Source of the DNA: Nocardioides daedukensis
GTDB taxonomy: Bacteria > Actinomycetota > Actinomycetes > Propionibacteriales > Nocardioidaceae
DNA length: 64,000 nucleotides
Reading direction: 5' to 3'
NCBI RefSeq assembly: GCF_013408415.1
Contig: NZ_JACCAA010000001.1
Coordinates: forward strand, 2,604,001 to 2,668,000
Made by a program: the position numbers and the translations under genes. Numbering within the stretch: position 1 is the stretch's first letter; each line of letters opens with the position of its first letter. Positions 8,585 through 16,811 of this stretch are shown here, one piece after another. Below the pieces are notes generated by a model. That model made no database searches, had not been told where the DNA came from, and saw only the letters and a list, made by a program, of their open reading frames with translations.

Positions 8585-9310
8585 TCAGCGCGCGCGGCGC
8601 TGGATCGTCTCGCGCTTCTGGGCGTTCATCGCGTGCTCGAAGGCGGAGACCAGGGTCGCGATCGAGAGCGGCTTGAGCACCTCGATCGCCTCGGCGAGCT
8701 CGGCATCGCTGGCGCCGGAGGCGCGGTAGGCCGGCCAGACCTCGTCGCGGAAGATCTGCGTGATCGCCTCGGCGATCGCATCCGCGTGATGGCTGAAGAT
8801 CTTGCTCGCGGCAGTCGCTGCTGCCTTCGGATAGCCGATCGAGATCAGCTTCAGCCCGGCCTCGAGATGGCCGATCGCGACGTCATACTTCCCGCGCTCC
8901 GCAGGAGTCAGGATGCCCAGCTCGGCGAGGGTCTCGATGTCGCTGCTGGTCAGCTTGCGTCCGCACCGCTCGGTCAGCTCGGCCATGCCCAGCGTCTCCG
9001 GGTGCTCGGCCATCCAGGGTGCCAACAGCGTGCGGTGCAACGAGATCGTGGAGGCTGAAGCGTCCTCGGGGATGCGTCCGACGTACTTCTCGATCGCGGC
9101 GAGGGTGAACCCGTGGGCCTGCAGCTCGAGGACGAGCTCGAGCCGGGCGACGTGATCGGCGGTGTAGTAGCCGGAGCGACCACGACGGATCGGTGGCGGC
9201 ACCAGCCCCCGGGTCGTGTAGAACCGCACGTTGCGGACGCTCATTCCGAGGCGCTTGCACAGCTCATCGAGGGTCATCAGCTCCTTGAGGGAGTCGACCG
9301 TCTCCTGCAT
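8585..9310 (-). CDS. MerR family transcriptional regulator
   Basis: 241 residues from the ATG at 9310. Upstream in-frame sequence runs through the promoter region and is not protein-like. The winged HTH is near the N-terminus: MTLDELCKRLGMSVRNVRFY, then GLVPPP and SGYYTADHVARL. The long C-terminal part, helical with several Ala-rich segments, is probably a ligand or dimer domain. It is divergent from fadA-fadB across 169 bases that carry two dyads and a 19-bp-spaced promoter, so it probably controls that operon, perhaps sensing an acyl-CoA (inference). Confidence 0.88.
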   Translation of the reverse strand: MQETVDSLKELMTLDELCKRLGMSVRNVRFYTTRGLVPPPIRRGRSGYYTADHVARLELVLELQAHGFTLAAIEKYVGRIPEDASASTISLHRTLLAPWMAEHPETLGMAELTERCGRKLTSSDIETLAELGILTPAERGKYDVAIGHLEAGLKLISIGYPKAAATAASKIFSHHADAIAEAITQIFRDEVWPAYRASGASDAELAEAIEVLKPLSIATLVSAFEHAMNAQKRETIQRRAR

Positions 9311-9350
9311 GTGGTTCCGTCCTTGTGACGAGCGGATGTATCTATGAAGC

Positions 9351-9403
9351 GGGTCACATGTTGACCCCGCTCTTGACCATACTGACAGTAATGGTGTCAC
9401 AAT
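9351..9403 (+). promoter_or_regulatory. divergent control region of merR and fadAB with two dyads
   Basis: TTGACC (9373-9378) and CACAAT (9398-9403) are separated by 19 bases. This is the overlong spacer typical of MerR-activated promoters. Within that interval lies the dyad TGACA-N7-TGTCA (9383-9399). A second perfect dyad, GGGTCA-N5-TGACCC (9351-9367), overlaps the probable -35 of the merR gene on the other strand, whose -10 may be TAGATA (9344-9339). The simplest model is activation of fadAB through the first dyad and autoregulation through the second. Confidence 0.5.
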
Positions 9404-9479
9404 CGAAGCAGTGCGGCGCACTTCTCTACGGATGCGTCTCGCTCCACACACCGAAAACGCAAGGAATACAGGGACGGTC

Positions 9480-10691
9480 ATGGCTGAAGCATTCGTGTAC
9501 GACCACATTCGTACGCCGCGTGGCAAGGGCAAGGCGAACGGCTCACTTCATGAGGTCAAGCCGATCGACCTCGCGGCAGGACTGATCGAGGAGATCCAGA
9601 AGCGGAACCCCTCGCTCGACCCGAACACGGTCGACGACGTCGTCCTCGGCGTGGTCTCCCCGATCGGTGACCAGGGTGGCGACATCGCCAAGACCGCTGC
9701 CCTCAAGGCCGGCCTTCCCGACACGGTCGCCGGCGTCCAGCTGAACCGCTTCTGCGCGTCCGGTCTCGAGGCCGTGAACCAGGCCGCCTCCCGCGTCCGC
9801 GGTGGCTTCGAGGAACTGATCTTCGCCGGTGGCGTCGAGTCGATGAGCCGCGTCCCGATGGGCTCCGACGGTGGCGCCTGGGCCGGTGACCCGGCCACCG
9901 CGCTGGCCACCGGCTTCGTGCCCCAGGGCATCGGTGCCGACCTGATCGCGACCCTCGAGGGCTGGAGCCGCACCGACGTCGACAACTTCGCCGCCGAGTC
10001 GCAGGCCCGTGCCGCCAAGGCCCAGGCCAACGGCTACTTCGACAACTCGATCATCCCGGTCAAGGACATCAACGGCCTGACCATCCTGGACAAGGACGAG
10101 TTCATCCGTCCCGGCACGACCGCCGAGAGCCTCTCCGGCCTGAAGGCGTCGTTCGCCCAGATCGGTGCGGACGCCGGCTTCGATGACGTCGCCCTGGAGA
10201 AGTACCACTGGGTCGAGAAGATCAACCACGTCCACCACGCCGGCAACAGCTCGGGCATCGTCGACGGCGCCTCCCTGGTTGCCATCGGCACCGAGGCCGC
10301 GGGCAAGGCCAACGGCCTGACCCCCCGCGCCCGGATCGTCTCCGCCGCCGTCTCGGGCGCCGACCCGACGATCATGCTGACCGGTCCGGCCCCGGCCGCC
10401 CGCAAGGCGCTGGCGAAGGCCGGCCTCGAGGCCAAGGACATCGACCTCTTCGAGATCAACGAGGCATTCGCCGCAGTCGCGATGCGCTTCATGCGCGACA
10501 TGGACATCAGCCACGAGATCACCAACGTCAACGGTGGCGCGATCGCGATGGGTCACCCGCTGGGTGCGACCGGCGCGATGATCCTCGGCACCCTGATCGA
10601 CGAGCTGGAGCGCCGCGAGCTCAAGCGCGGCCTCGCCACGCTCTGCGTCGGCGGCGGCATGGGCATCGCCACCATCGTCGAGCTCGTCTGA
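9480..10691 (+). CDS. fadA: acetyl-CoA acyltransferase (thiolase)
   Basis: 403 residues from ATG 9480. It cleaves 3-ketoacyl-CoA with CoA to acetyl-CoA and a shortened acyl-CoA, the last step of beta-oxidation. The nucleophile is C92 in [11 protein letters not shown], the catalytic histidine is H359 in [11 protein letters not shown], and the second cysteine is C389 in LCVGGGMG. It is followed 34 bases later by fadB, giving the two subunits of a fatty-acid oxidation complex in the order fadA-fadB. The MerR gene upstream is the likely regulator. Confidence 0.95.
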   Translation: MAEAFVYDHIRTPRGKGKANGSLHEVKPIDLAAGLIEEIQKRNPSLDPNTVDDVVLGVVSPIGDQGGDIAKTAALKAGLPDTVAGVQLNRFCASGLEAVNQAASRVRGGFEELIFAGGVESMSRVPMGSDGGAWAGDPATALATGFVPQGIGADLIATLEGWSRTDVDNFAAESQARAAKAQANGYFDNSIIPVKDINGLTILDKDEFIRPGTTAESLSGLKASFAQIGADAGFDDVALEKYHWVEKINHVHHAGNSSGIVDGASLVAIGTEAAGKANGLTPRARIVSAAVSGADPTIMLTGPAPAARKALAKAGLEAKDIDLFEINEAFAAVAMRFMRDMDISHEITNVNGGAIAMGHPLGATGAMILGTLIDELERRELKRGLATLCVGGGMGIATIVELV

Positions 10692-10725
10692 TCTCCCTCC
10701 ACGACTTCCAAGGACTTATTCCGAA

Positions 10726-12930
10726 ATGACTGAGACGCAGAACCAGACCGCCGTCCACTACGAGCGCGATGCCGACGGCATCGTCACCCTGCTCCTGGAC
10801 GACCCCACCTCGAGCGCCAACACGATGAACGACCTCTACAAGGACGGGATGAACGCCGCAGTCGAGCGTCTCCTGGCCGAGGTCGACGACGTCACCGGCG
10901 TCGTCGTCGCATCGGCGAAGAAGACCTTCTTCGCCGGCGGAAACCTGAAGAACATGATCACCGCGACCAAGGAGCAGGCGGCCGAGATCTTCGCCCTCTC
11001 CGAGGGCATCAAGGCAGCCCTGCGCACGCTGGAGACCTACCCCCGCCCGGTCGTCTCGGCGATCAACGGCGCCGCCCTCGGTGGTGGCTTCGAGATCTGC
11101 TTGGCCACCAACCACCGCATCGCCGTCGACGACAACTCCGTCAAGGTCGGCCTCCCGGAGGCCAGCCTCGGCCTGCTCCCCGGTGGCGGCGGCGTCACCC
11201 GGATCATCCGGATGCTCGGCATCCAGTCCGGCCTGATGGACGTCCTGCTCCAGGGCACGCAGTTCAACCCGGCCTCGGCCAAGGAGAAGGGCCTCATCGA
11301 CGAGCTCGTCGCCACCCGCGAAGAGCTCGTGCCCGCCGCCAAGGCGTGGATCAAGGCCAACAAGGACAACCCCGAGGCTGCCCAGAACCCGTGGGACCGC
11401 GCCGGCTACAAGATGCCTGGTGGCACCCCGTCCAACCCCAAGCTGGCTGCGTTCCTGCCCGCCTTCCCGGCGTTGCTGCGCAAGCAGCTCAAGGGCGCTG
11501 ACTACCCCGCGCAGAAGGCGATCCTCTCGGCCGCCGTCGAGGGTGCCCAGGTCGACTTCGCGAACGCTTCGCGGATCGAGTCGCGCTACCTCACGAACCT
11601 GATCATCAACCAGGGCTCGAAGAACATGATCCAGGCGTTCTTCTTCGACCTGCAGGCCATCGGCGCCGGCTCGCTGCGTCCCGACGGCTTCGAGAAGTTC
11701 AAGGCCACCAAGGTCGGCGTCCTCGGCGCCGGCATGATGGGCGCCGGCATTGCCTACTCCTGTGCCCGCGCGGGCATGGAGGTCGTGCTCAAGGACGTCT
11801 CGACCGAGAACGCGGAGAAGGGCAAGAACTACTCCGAGAAGATCCTCGACAAGGCGATCTCCCGCGGCAAGAGCACCGAGGAGAAGAAGGCCGAGCTGCT
11901 CGGCCGGATCAAGGCGACCGCAGACCCGGCCGACCTGGCCGGTTGCGACCTGGTCATCGAGGCCGTCTTCGAGGACCCGTCCCTCAAGGCCAAGGTCTTC
12001 GGCGAGATCCTCGAGCACGTCAACCCCGACGCGCTGCTGTGCTCGAACACGTCCACCCTGCCGATCACCGAGCTCGCCGAGGGCGTCTCCCGCCCCGCCG
12101 ACTTCATCGGTCTGCACTTCTTCAGCCCCGTCGACAAGATGCCGCTGGTCGAGATCATCCGCGGCAAGGAGACCTCCGACGAGGCGCTGGCCAAGGCGTA
12201 CGACGTCGTCCAGCAGATCAAGAAGACCCCGATCGTGGTCAACGACAGCCGTGGCTTCTACACCTCGCGCGTCATCGGCTTCATGGTCAACGAGGGCCTG
12301 GCCATGCTCTCCGAGGGCGTCCACCCGATCAGCATCGAGCGGGCCACCACCCAGGCCGGCTACCCGGCTCCGGTGCTGCAGCTCTCCGACGAGCTCAACC
12401 TCGAGCTGATGGGCAAGATCGCCAAGGCCACCGCCGAGGCAGCCGAGCGCGACGGTACGCCGTACACCCCCCACCCCGGCCAGCACGTGGTGGAGCAGAT
12501 GCTGGAGGCCGGCCGTCCCGGTCGCCTGCGGGGCGCCGGGTTCTACGACTACGACGAGTCCGGCAAGCGCGGCTCGATCTGGTCGGGCCTCTCGGAGCTG
12601 TTCCCGCTCGCCGACAAGCAGATCCCGCTCCAGGACATCAAGGACCGGATGCTGTTCGCCGAGGCGATCGAGACCGCGAAGACCTTCGAGGAGGGCGTGA
12701 TCACCTCGTCCGTCGCGGCCAACATCGGCTCGATCATGGGCATCGGCTTCCCGGCCAACACCGGTGGCGCGGCGCAGTTCATCACCGGCTACGAGGGCGC
12801 TGACGGCGAGATCGGTATCTCGGCCTTCATCAAGCGTGCCGACGAGCTCAAGGCGGCGTACGGCGAGCGCTTCGACGCGACCGACTACCTCCGCAACCTG
12901 GCGGCGAAGGGCGAGTCCCTCCCCGCCTGA
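10726..12930 (+). CDS. fadB: multifunctional enoyl-CoA hydratase / 3-hydroxyacyl-CoA dehydrogenase
   Basis: 734 residues, the full family length. The N-terminal crotonase domain (about 1-190) has the oxyanion-hole segments FFAGGNLKNM and INGAALGGGFE and both catalytic glutamates, E123 (GGGFEICL) and E145 (GLPEASLG). A linker leads to the NAD-binding domain with GVLGAGMMGAG (about 331-341). The dehydrogenase histidine is near 464 in GLHFFSPVDKMPLVEI. It performs hydration and oxidation of enoyl-CoA and hands the 3-ketoacyl-CoA to FadA. A strong hairpin ends the operon. Confidence 0.96.
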   Translation: MTETQNQTAVHYERDADGIVTLLLDDPTSSANTMNDLYKDGMNAAVERLLAEVDDVTGVVVASAKKTFFAGGNLKNMITATKEQAAEIFALSEGIKAALRTLETYPRPVVSAINGAALGGGFEICLATNHRIAVDDNSVKVGLPEASLGLLPGGGGVTRIIRMLGIQSGLMDVLLQGTQFNPASAKEKGLIDELVATREELVPAAKAWIKANKDNPEAAQNPWDRAGYKMPGGTPSNPKLAAFLPAFPALLRKQLKGADYPAQKAILSAAVEGAQVDFANASRIESRYLTNLIINQGSKNMIQAFFFDLQAIGAGSLRPDGFEKFKATKVGVLGAGMMGAGIAYSCARAGMEVVLKDVSTENAEKGKNYSEKILDKAISRGKSTEEKKAELLGRIKATADPADLAGCDLVIEAVFEDPSLKAKVFGEILEHVNPDALLCSNTSTLPITELAEGVSRPADFIGLHFFSPVDKMPLVEIIRGKETSDEALAKAYDVVQQIKKTPIVVNDSRGFYTSRVIGFMVNEGLAMLSEGVHPISIERATTQAGYPAPVLQLSDELNLELMGKIAKATAEAAERDGTPYTPHPGQHVVEQMLEAGRPGRLRGAGFYDYDESGKRGSIWSGLSELFPLADKQIPLQDIKDRMLFAEAIETAKTFEEGVITSSVAANIGSIMGIGFPANTGGAAQFITGYEGADGEIGISAFIKRADELKAAYGERFDATDYLRNLAAKGESLPA

Positions 12931-12946
12931 TCGATCACTGGCACCA

Positions 12947-12996
12947 CCAGAGCCGGCGCAGGCCTCCGTTTCCGGAGCAGCTTGCGCCGGCTCTGG
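12947..12996 (+). terminator. terminator hairpin of the fadAB operon
   Basis: Arms CCAGAGCCGGCGCA (12947-12960) and TGCGCCGGCTCTGG (12983-12996) pair perfectly over 14 bp. A smaller CTCCG/CGGAG hairpin is nested in the loop. It begins 16 bases after the fadB stop. No T-run follows. Confidence 0.75.
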
Positions 12997-13041
12997 CCAT
13001 TTCGTGGCGCGAGGCTTATGTCAGGCGAGCGGTCGCGCGGT

Positions 13042-13185
13042 AACTGATGGGTTGGTCGTGGCGCGCCCGGTAACTGATGGGTTGGCGCGAGGCCCCGCGG
13101 CAACTGATGGGTTGGTCGTCCAAAACACCCGGATATCGGCCCCAAAGCATCAGTTGGTTGCCATGCACTCCCCAACCCATCAGTT
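13042..13185. repeat. phased inverted array, locus 1 (3 forward + 2 inverted motifs)
   Basis: The 14-bp motif AACTGATGGGTTGG is at 13042, 13072 and 13102. Inverted copies start at 13142 (variant CCAAAGCATCAGTT) and 13172 (CCAACCCATCAGTT). Pitch is exactly 30 bp on both sides, with 40 bp from the last forward to the first inverted start. Sequence between motifs is not conserved. It sits in the 430-bp gap (12931-13360) between fadB and the convergent lipoprotein gene. Arrays of the same design occur near 24.6 and 52.9 kb. Confidence 0.9.
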
Positions 13186-13218
13186 GGTCCGCGTCAGCAG
13201 AGATCGATCGCATGAGGC

Positions 13219-13348
13219 GTCAACAACTGCCGGCTCGACGAGAAACCAGCCCGCGCAGGGCGTCAACAACTGCCGGCTCGACGAGAAACCAGCACGCGCA
13301 GGGCAGTCAACAACTGACGGGTCGGCGCGAACAGAGCGTCAACAACTG
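13219..13348. repeat. tandem GTCAACAACTG repeats
   Basis: GTCAACAACTG starts at 13219, 13262, 13306 and 13338. The first two copies belong to a nearly identical unit of about 43 bp (GTCAACAACTGCCGGCTCGA followed by CGAGAAACCAGC). The last two are divergent and closer together. The block fills the space between the phased array and the stop codon of the lipoprotein gene at 13361. The core shares CAACTG(A) with the array motif, so the two may be related. Confidence 0.75.
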
Positions 13349-13360
13349 ACGCCTCGGGGG

Positions 13361-13921
13361 TCAGCTGACCTTGGGTACGCCGAGCATGTCGGTGCAGGGC
13401 TTCGTCGCCTTGAGGTACTTCTCCGACGCGGTGCTGCTCTTCGCCTTCGTCGCGGACTCGAGCACCGCGGCGCGGAGCAACTTCGGGTCGACGTCCTCCA
13501 TGCAGGCCACGTAGTCGTCGACGACCTGATCGGTGGCGTCGGGATAGAACTCGCGACTGCTCTCGATCTCGGCGCGCGGGTCCTGGCACTCGACGACCGC
13601 ATCGGCATAGGCCGCGGCGATCTCCGGCGGCACCACCTCGGGCAGCTCGGCGTTGATCGCGAGGTCCTCGGTCAACATCCCCGAGGAGACCAGCTTCTTG
13701 ACCCCGGCGCCGCTGACGAGTGCCTTGCCCAGGCAGATCCCACTGTCGCGCTGGGCGGCGGTGGGCTGGTTGCCCTGGAACTCGGCGGCCAAGGAGCGGG
13801 CCGCCTTCTGCTCGTCCCCGGAGAGCTTGGCCGTGTCGTCGGCGTCCCCACCGCACGCGGTCAGGGTCATGACGGCAGCGAGGGAGAGGGCGAGCAATGC
13901 GCGATGCATGGGGGTCATCAT
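13361..13921 (-). CDS. small secreted lipoprotein, unknown function
   Basis: About 186 residues from the ATG at 13921; a second ATG at 13918 is equally possible and neither has a clear Shine-Dalgarno. A lipoprotein signal peptide ends in the lipobox LTAC followed by GGDADD, so the mature protein should be anchored to the outer face of the membrane. The mature part is acidic and helical, with four further cysteines (ICLGK, VECQD, VACMED, KPCTD) that could form two disulphides. I do not recognise the family. Its 3' end abuts the tandem repeats. Confidence 0.75.
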   Translation of the reverse strand: MMTPMHRALLALSLAAVMTLTACGGDADDTAKLSGDEQKAARSLAAEFQGNQPTAAQRDSGICLGKALVSGAGVKKLVSSGMLTEDLAINAELPEVVPPEIAAAYADAVVECQDPRAEIESSREFYPDATDQVVDDYVACMEDVDPKLLRAAVLESATKAKSSTASEKYLKATKPCTDMLGVPKVS

Positions 13922-13984
13922 GGCAGTAGTGGTGACCCGAGCCACATGAATGACCGTTCCATGGAGCCGACTAGATTCTCAGCC

Positions 13985-14758
13985 ATGGAGAACACAACGG
14001 GCAGGCGAGTGCTGATCACTGGCGCGGCATCCGGTCTCGGGGCCGCACTGGCAACGGCCTTCGAGGCCCGCGGGGACAGGGTCCTGCGCACCGACCGGAG
14101 TGCCGAGGGCGTCGACCTGGCCCTCGACATCACTTCCGAGCAGGACTGGGCGGCCGCGCGAGCCCACGTCGCCTCCACCTGGGGTGGTCTCGACGTACTG
14201 GTCAACAACGCCGGCGTGGCTGGGGGAGGCCGCCTCGACATCGCCACCCTCGAGGAGTGGCAGTGGATCACCGACATCAACCTCTTCGGCGCCGTGCGCG
14301 GGCTGCGCGAGTTCGTGCCGATGTTCAAGGAGCAGGGGACCGGCGGCCACATCGTCAACGTCGCGTCGCTGGCCGGGCTCGTCCACCCAGCAGGCATGGG
14401 CTCCTACAACGCCGTCAAGGCCGCGGTGGTGGCGCTCAGCGAGACCGCCGGGCACGAGCTTGCGGCGTACGACGTGCAGGTCTCGGTGGTCTGCCCCTCC
14501 TACTTCCGCACCAACCTGATGGACAGCCTGCGAGGTGCCGACACCGGCCTCGGGGCCGTGATGTCCTCCCTGGTCGAGCGGTCACCGATCACCGCCGAGG
14601 AGGTCGCTGCCGCAGTACTCGCCGGGATGGACGCGGGGGAGCAGGTGATCATTCCTGACGATTCCGCACGCGGCGCATGGTCTTTGAAGCAGAATGACCG
14701 CGCGGGGTACGACGAGGTCATGCGACGGCAGGCAGCCAAGCTCGACCAGATGGAGTGA
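13985..14758 (+). CDS. short-chain dehydrogenase/reductase (SDR)
   Basis: 257 residues from ATG 13985. It is an NAD(P)-dependent oxidoreductase of unknown substrate. The cofactor motif is TGAASGLG near the N-terminus, followed by VLVNNAGVAGG, the catalytic serine in NVASLAG and the YxxxK pair in SYNAVKAA. The C-terminal SLKQNDRAGYDEVM is a common tail in this subgroup. TAGATT at 13972-13977 lies seven bases before the ATG and suggests a nearly leaderless transcript. The histidine phosphatase gene follows after 49 bases. Confidence 0.87.
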   Translation: MENTTGRRVLITGAASGLGAALATAFEARGDRVLRTDRSAEGVDLALDITSEQDWAAARAHVASTWGGLDVLVNNAGVAGGGRLDIATLEEWQWITDINLFGAVRGLREFVPMFKEQGTGGHIVNVASLAGLVHPAGMGSYNAVKAAVVALSETAGHELAAYDVQVSVVCPSYFRTNLMDSLRGADTGLGAVMSSLVERSPITAEEVAAAVLAGMDAGEQVIIPDDSARGAWSLKQNDRAGYDEVMRRQAAKLDQME

Positions 14759-14807
14759 CGGTGCGCGAGAACGATGCACGGAACCGGTCCCGTCAGGTGA
14801 ATGCCTG

Positions 14808-15482
14808 ATGGGACAACTGCTGTTGGTACGTCACGGCCAGGCCTCCTGGGGCGCCGACGACTATGACGTGCTCTCCCCACTCGGCTGGGAACAGTCCCGG
14901 ATGCTGGGGCAAGCCCTCTCGGCGCGCGCCCTGGCACCGACCGTGCTCATCCAGGGCACCATGCGGCGGCACCGGGAGACCGCGGAGTCCGTCGCGGCCG
15001 GGGCCGGCTGGGTCGACACCCCGATCATCGAGGACGGTGGCTGGGACGAGTTCGACCACCTCGCCATGCTGCGTCGCCACCCGGCGCCCTTCGGGGACCG
15101 CGAGCCCACCCGGGCCGAGTTCCAGGAATGGTTCGTGCAGGCTGCGACCCGATGGACCAGTGGTGAGCACGACGAGGACTACGACGAGACCTTCGCGGCC
15201 TTCGCCGACCGGGTCGACGGCGCCATCGACCGGGCAGCAGCGCGCGTCGGGTCGCACGAGACCGCCCTGGTCTTCACCTCCGGTGGGCCGGTGGCCTGGG
15301 CGGCCACCTCACTGGTGGCGGCCGCGGGCGAGGCCAGGACCCACGCGTTCGTGTGGAACCAGTTCAACAAGGTCGTCGTGAACTCGTCGCTCACCAAGAT
15401 CGTGGTCAGTGCGCGCGGGGAGACCCTGGTCTCCTTCAACGAGCACTCGCACCTCGAAGGGGACGGGCTCACCTACCGCTGA
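14808..15482 (+). CDS. histidine phosphatase superfamily protein, atypical
   Basis: 224 residues from ATG 14808. The N-terminal LLLVRHGQASW carries the RHG signature (R8-H9-G10) that forms the phosphohistidine. TMRRHRETAE is the usual second arginine region. The later core motif, normally V-x-H-G-G with the second catalytic histidine, reads VFTSGGPVAW, so Ser replaces His. Activity may be altered or non-phosphatase. Substrate is unknown. It may be co-transcribed with the SDR upstream, and it faces a convergent SDR gene. Confidence 0.8.
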   Translation: MGQLLLVRHGQASWGADDYDVLSPLGWEQSRMLGQALSARALAPTVLIQGTMRRHRETAESVAAGAGWVDTPIIEDGGWDEFDHLAMLRRHPAPFGDREPTRAEFQEWFVQAATRWTSGEHDEDYDETFAAFADRVDGAIDRAAARVGSHETALVFTSGGPVAWAATSLVAAAGEARTHAFVWNQFNKVVVNSSLTKIVVSARGETLVSFNEHSHLEGDGLTYR

Positions 15483-15516
15483 GGGCTGGCGCCCCCACGC
15501 AACCGCAGGCCCTCAG
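15479..15516. terminator. bidirectional hairpin between convergent genes
   Basis: CTGAGGGC (15479-15486) pairs with GCCCTCAG (15509-15516) over 8 bp. The stem includes the stop codon of the phosphatase gene and ends 18 bases before the stop of the convergent SDR. Its 22-base loop makes it a weaker candidate than the other terminators here. Confidence 0.4.
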
Positions 15517-15534
15517 CAAGAACAGACCGACGGG

Positions 15535-16281
15535 TCAGGTCAGCTTCTTGAACAACGGCAGCGGGGCGTGCTTCATCACCACGCTCATCGGTGCCCACGG
15601 CAGTGCCGGCACGCAGGCCGACTGCTTCTCCTTCTCGATCGCGTGCACGATCGACCTGACGCCCTTCTCGGTGGAGACCTGGAACGGCTGGGCTCCCGGG
15701 GTGTCGTTCATCTCGGAGTCGATGAAACCGGGATAGATCACCGAGACCTTGATCGGCGTGCCGTGCAGCTCCGCACGCAGACCCTCCGCCAGGTGGGCGA
15801 CCCCTGCCTTCGTGGCGGCGTACGTCGCCATCGCCTTGGGCATGCCGCGCATCGCCGACATCGACGAGATCATCACGAAGTGGCCCGTGTCCTGGGCCCG
15901 GAAGACCTCCATCGCCGCTTCGGACTGGGCGAGGGCGCCGACGAAGTTCGTCATCGCGGTCTCCTTGTTGGCCCAGAACTTGCCGGTGCCCAGGGGCGCG
16001 CCCTTGCCAAGGCCGGCATTGATCACGATCCGGTCCAGGGTGGTGAAGTCCTCGGCGAAGCCGGCGAACACCTCGAAGACCTGGTCGTGGTCGTTGACGT
16101 CCAGCTGCCGGATCTCGATGCGGCGATCGGGGTGAAGGTTGAGGATCTCGTCGCGGAGCTCCTCCAGCTTGTCCGTACGGCGCGCACACAGCGCCAGGTC
16201 GTTGCCGTGGTGAGCGAACTGGCGGGCCATCTCGGCGCCGAGACCTGCGCTCGCTCCACTGATCAGGATCGTCTTCGTCAT
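15535..16281 (-). CDS. short-chain dehydrogenase/reductase (SDR)
   Basis: 248 residues. The cofactor loop is SGASAGLGAEMARQF, the structural motif is VINAGLGKGAPLG in place of NNAG, the catalytic Ser is in MISSMSAMRG and the YxxxK pair is in TYAATKAGVAHL. The C-terminal segment EKEKQSACVPALPWAPMSVVMKHAPL is hydrophobic-basic and may touch a membrane or a lipid substrate. Substrate is unknown. Only 29 bases separate it from the divergent VOC gene, so at least one of the two promoters must overlap coding sequence. Confidence 0.86.
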   Translation of the reverse strand: MTKTILISGASAGLGAEMARQFAHHGNDLALCARRTDKLEELRDEILNLHPDRRIEIRQLDVNDHDQVFEVFAGFAEDFTTLDRIVINAGLGKGAPLGTGKFWANKETAMTNFVGALAQSEAAMEVFRAQDTGHFVMISSMSAMRGMPKAMATYAATKAGVAHLAEGLRAELHGTPIKVSVIYPGFIDSEMNDTPGAQPFQVSTEKGVRSIVHAIEKEKQSACVPALPWAPMSVVMKHAPLPLFKKLT

Positions 16282-16310
16282 GGGTTGAGTGTCGCGTACT
16301 GTTCGGAACC

Positions 16311-16688
16311 ATGAGCGGACGCGTGGTGCATTTCGAGATTCCCTTCGGAGACAGCGACCGAGCGCAGGAGTTCTATGCCAGCGCCTTCGGATGGCGCCTG
16401 AGGGACTCCGCGACCGGAAGCTCCTACATCCATGCCGACACCGGCCCCTCTCAGGCCCTCGAGCCGACCGAGGTCGGGTTCATCAACGGCGGACTGCTCC
16501 GCCGCGAGGACCCGGGCCAGGGGCCGATCGTGGTCATCGAGGTCGACGACATCGAGGCCGCGCTGGCCAAGGTCGTGGATGCGGGTGGCTCGGTGGTCCT
16601 GGCCGCGAGCAAGGCCGGAGACACCGGAACGGCGGCCTACTTCAAGGACGTCGAGGGCAACATCATGGGTCTCTGGCAGCGCGCCTGA
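16311..16688 (+). CDS. VOC family (glyoxalase-like) protein
   Basis: 125 residues. The beta-alpha-beta-beta-beta pattern of the vicinal-oxygen-chelate fold is clear: VVHFEIPFGDSDRAQEFYAS, GWRLRDS, VGFINGGLL, IVVIEVDDIEAAL and AAYFKDVEGNIMGLWQ. Candidate metal ligands are H5 (VVHFEI) and the C-terminal Glu in DVEGN. Members include dioxygenases, isomerases and antibiotic-binding proteins, so the reaction cannot be fixed. TACTGT at 16297-16302 is a possible -10. Confidence 0.85.
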   Translation: MSGRVVHFEIPFGDSDRAQEFYASAFGWRLRDSATGSSYIHADTGPSQALEPTEVGFINGGLLRREDPGQGPIVVIEVDDIEAALAKVVDAGGSVVLAASKAGDTGTAAYFKDVEGNIMGLWQRA

Positions 16689-16811
16689 CCCAGTCCGAGG
16701 CCCTTGTCGCGCCGTGTGAGTCCAGCCACAAGGCGTGACTGATCGCCGCCTCGGGCGTTCATCTTGAGGGACACTCGTCCCGACGCGGGCAGACGTGAAG
16801 GGTGGAGCGTG

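Noticed and set aside
13376..13608. Plus-strand small gene opposite the lipoprotein
   Set aside because: No start with a ribosome site and no motif; the minus strand carries a clear lipoprotein signal.
12764..13984. N-terminal extension of the SDR at 13985 across the repeat block and fadB end
   Set aside because: The frame stays open only by composition. It crosses the fadB stop region, the repeats and the antisense lipoprotein gene, and SDRs start just before TGxxxGxG.
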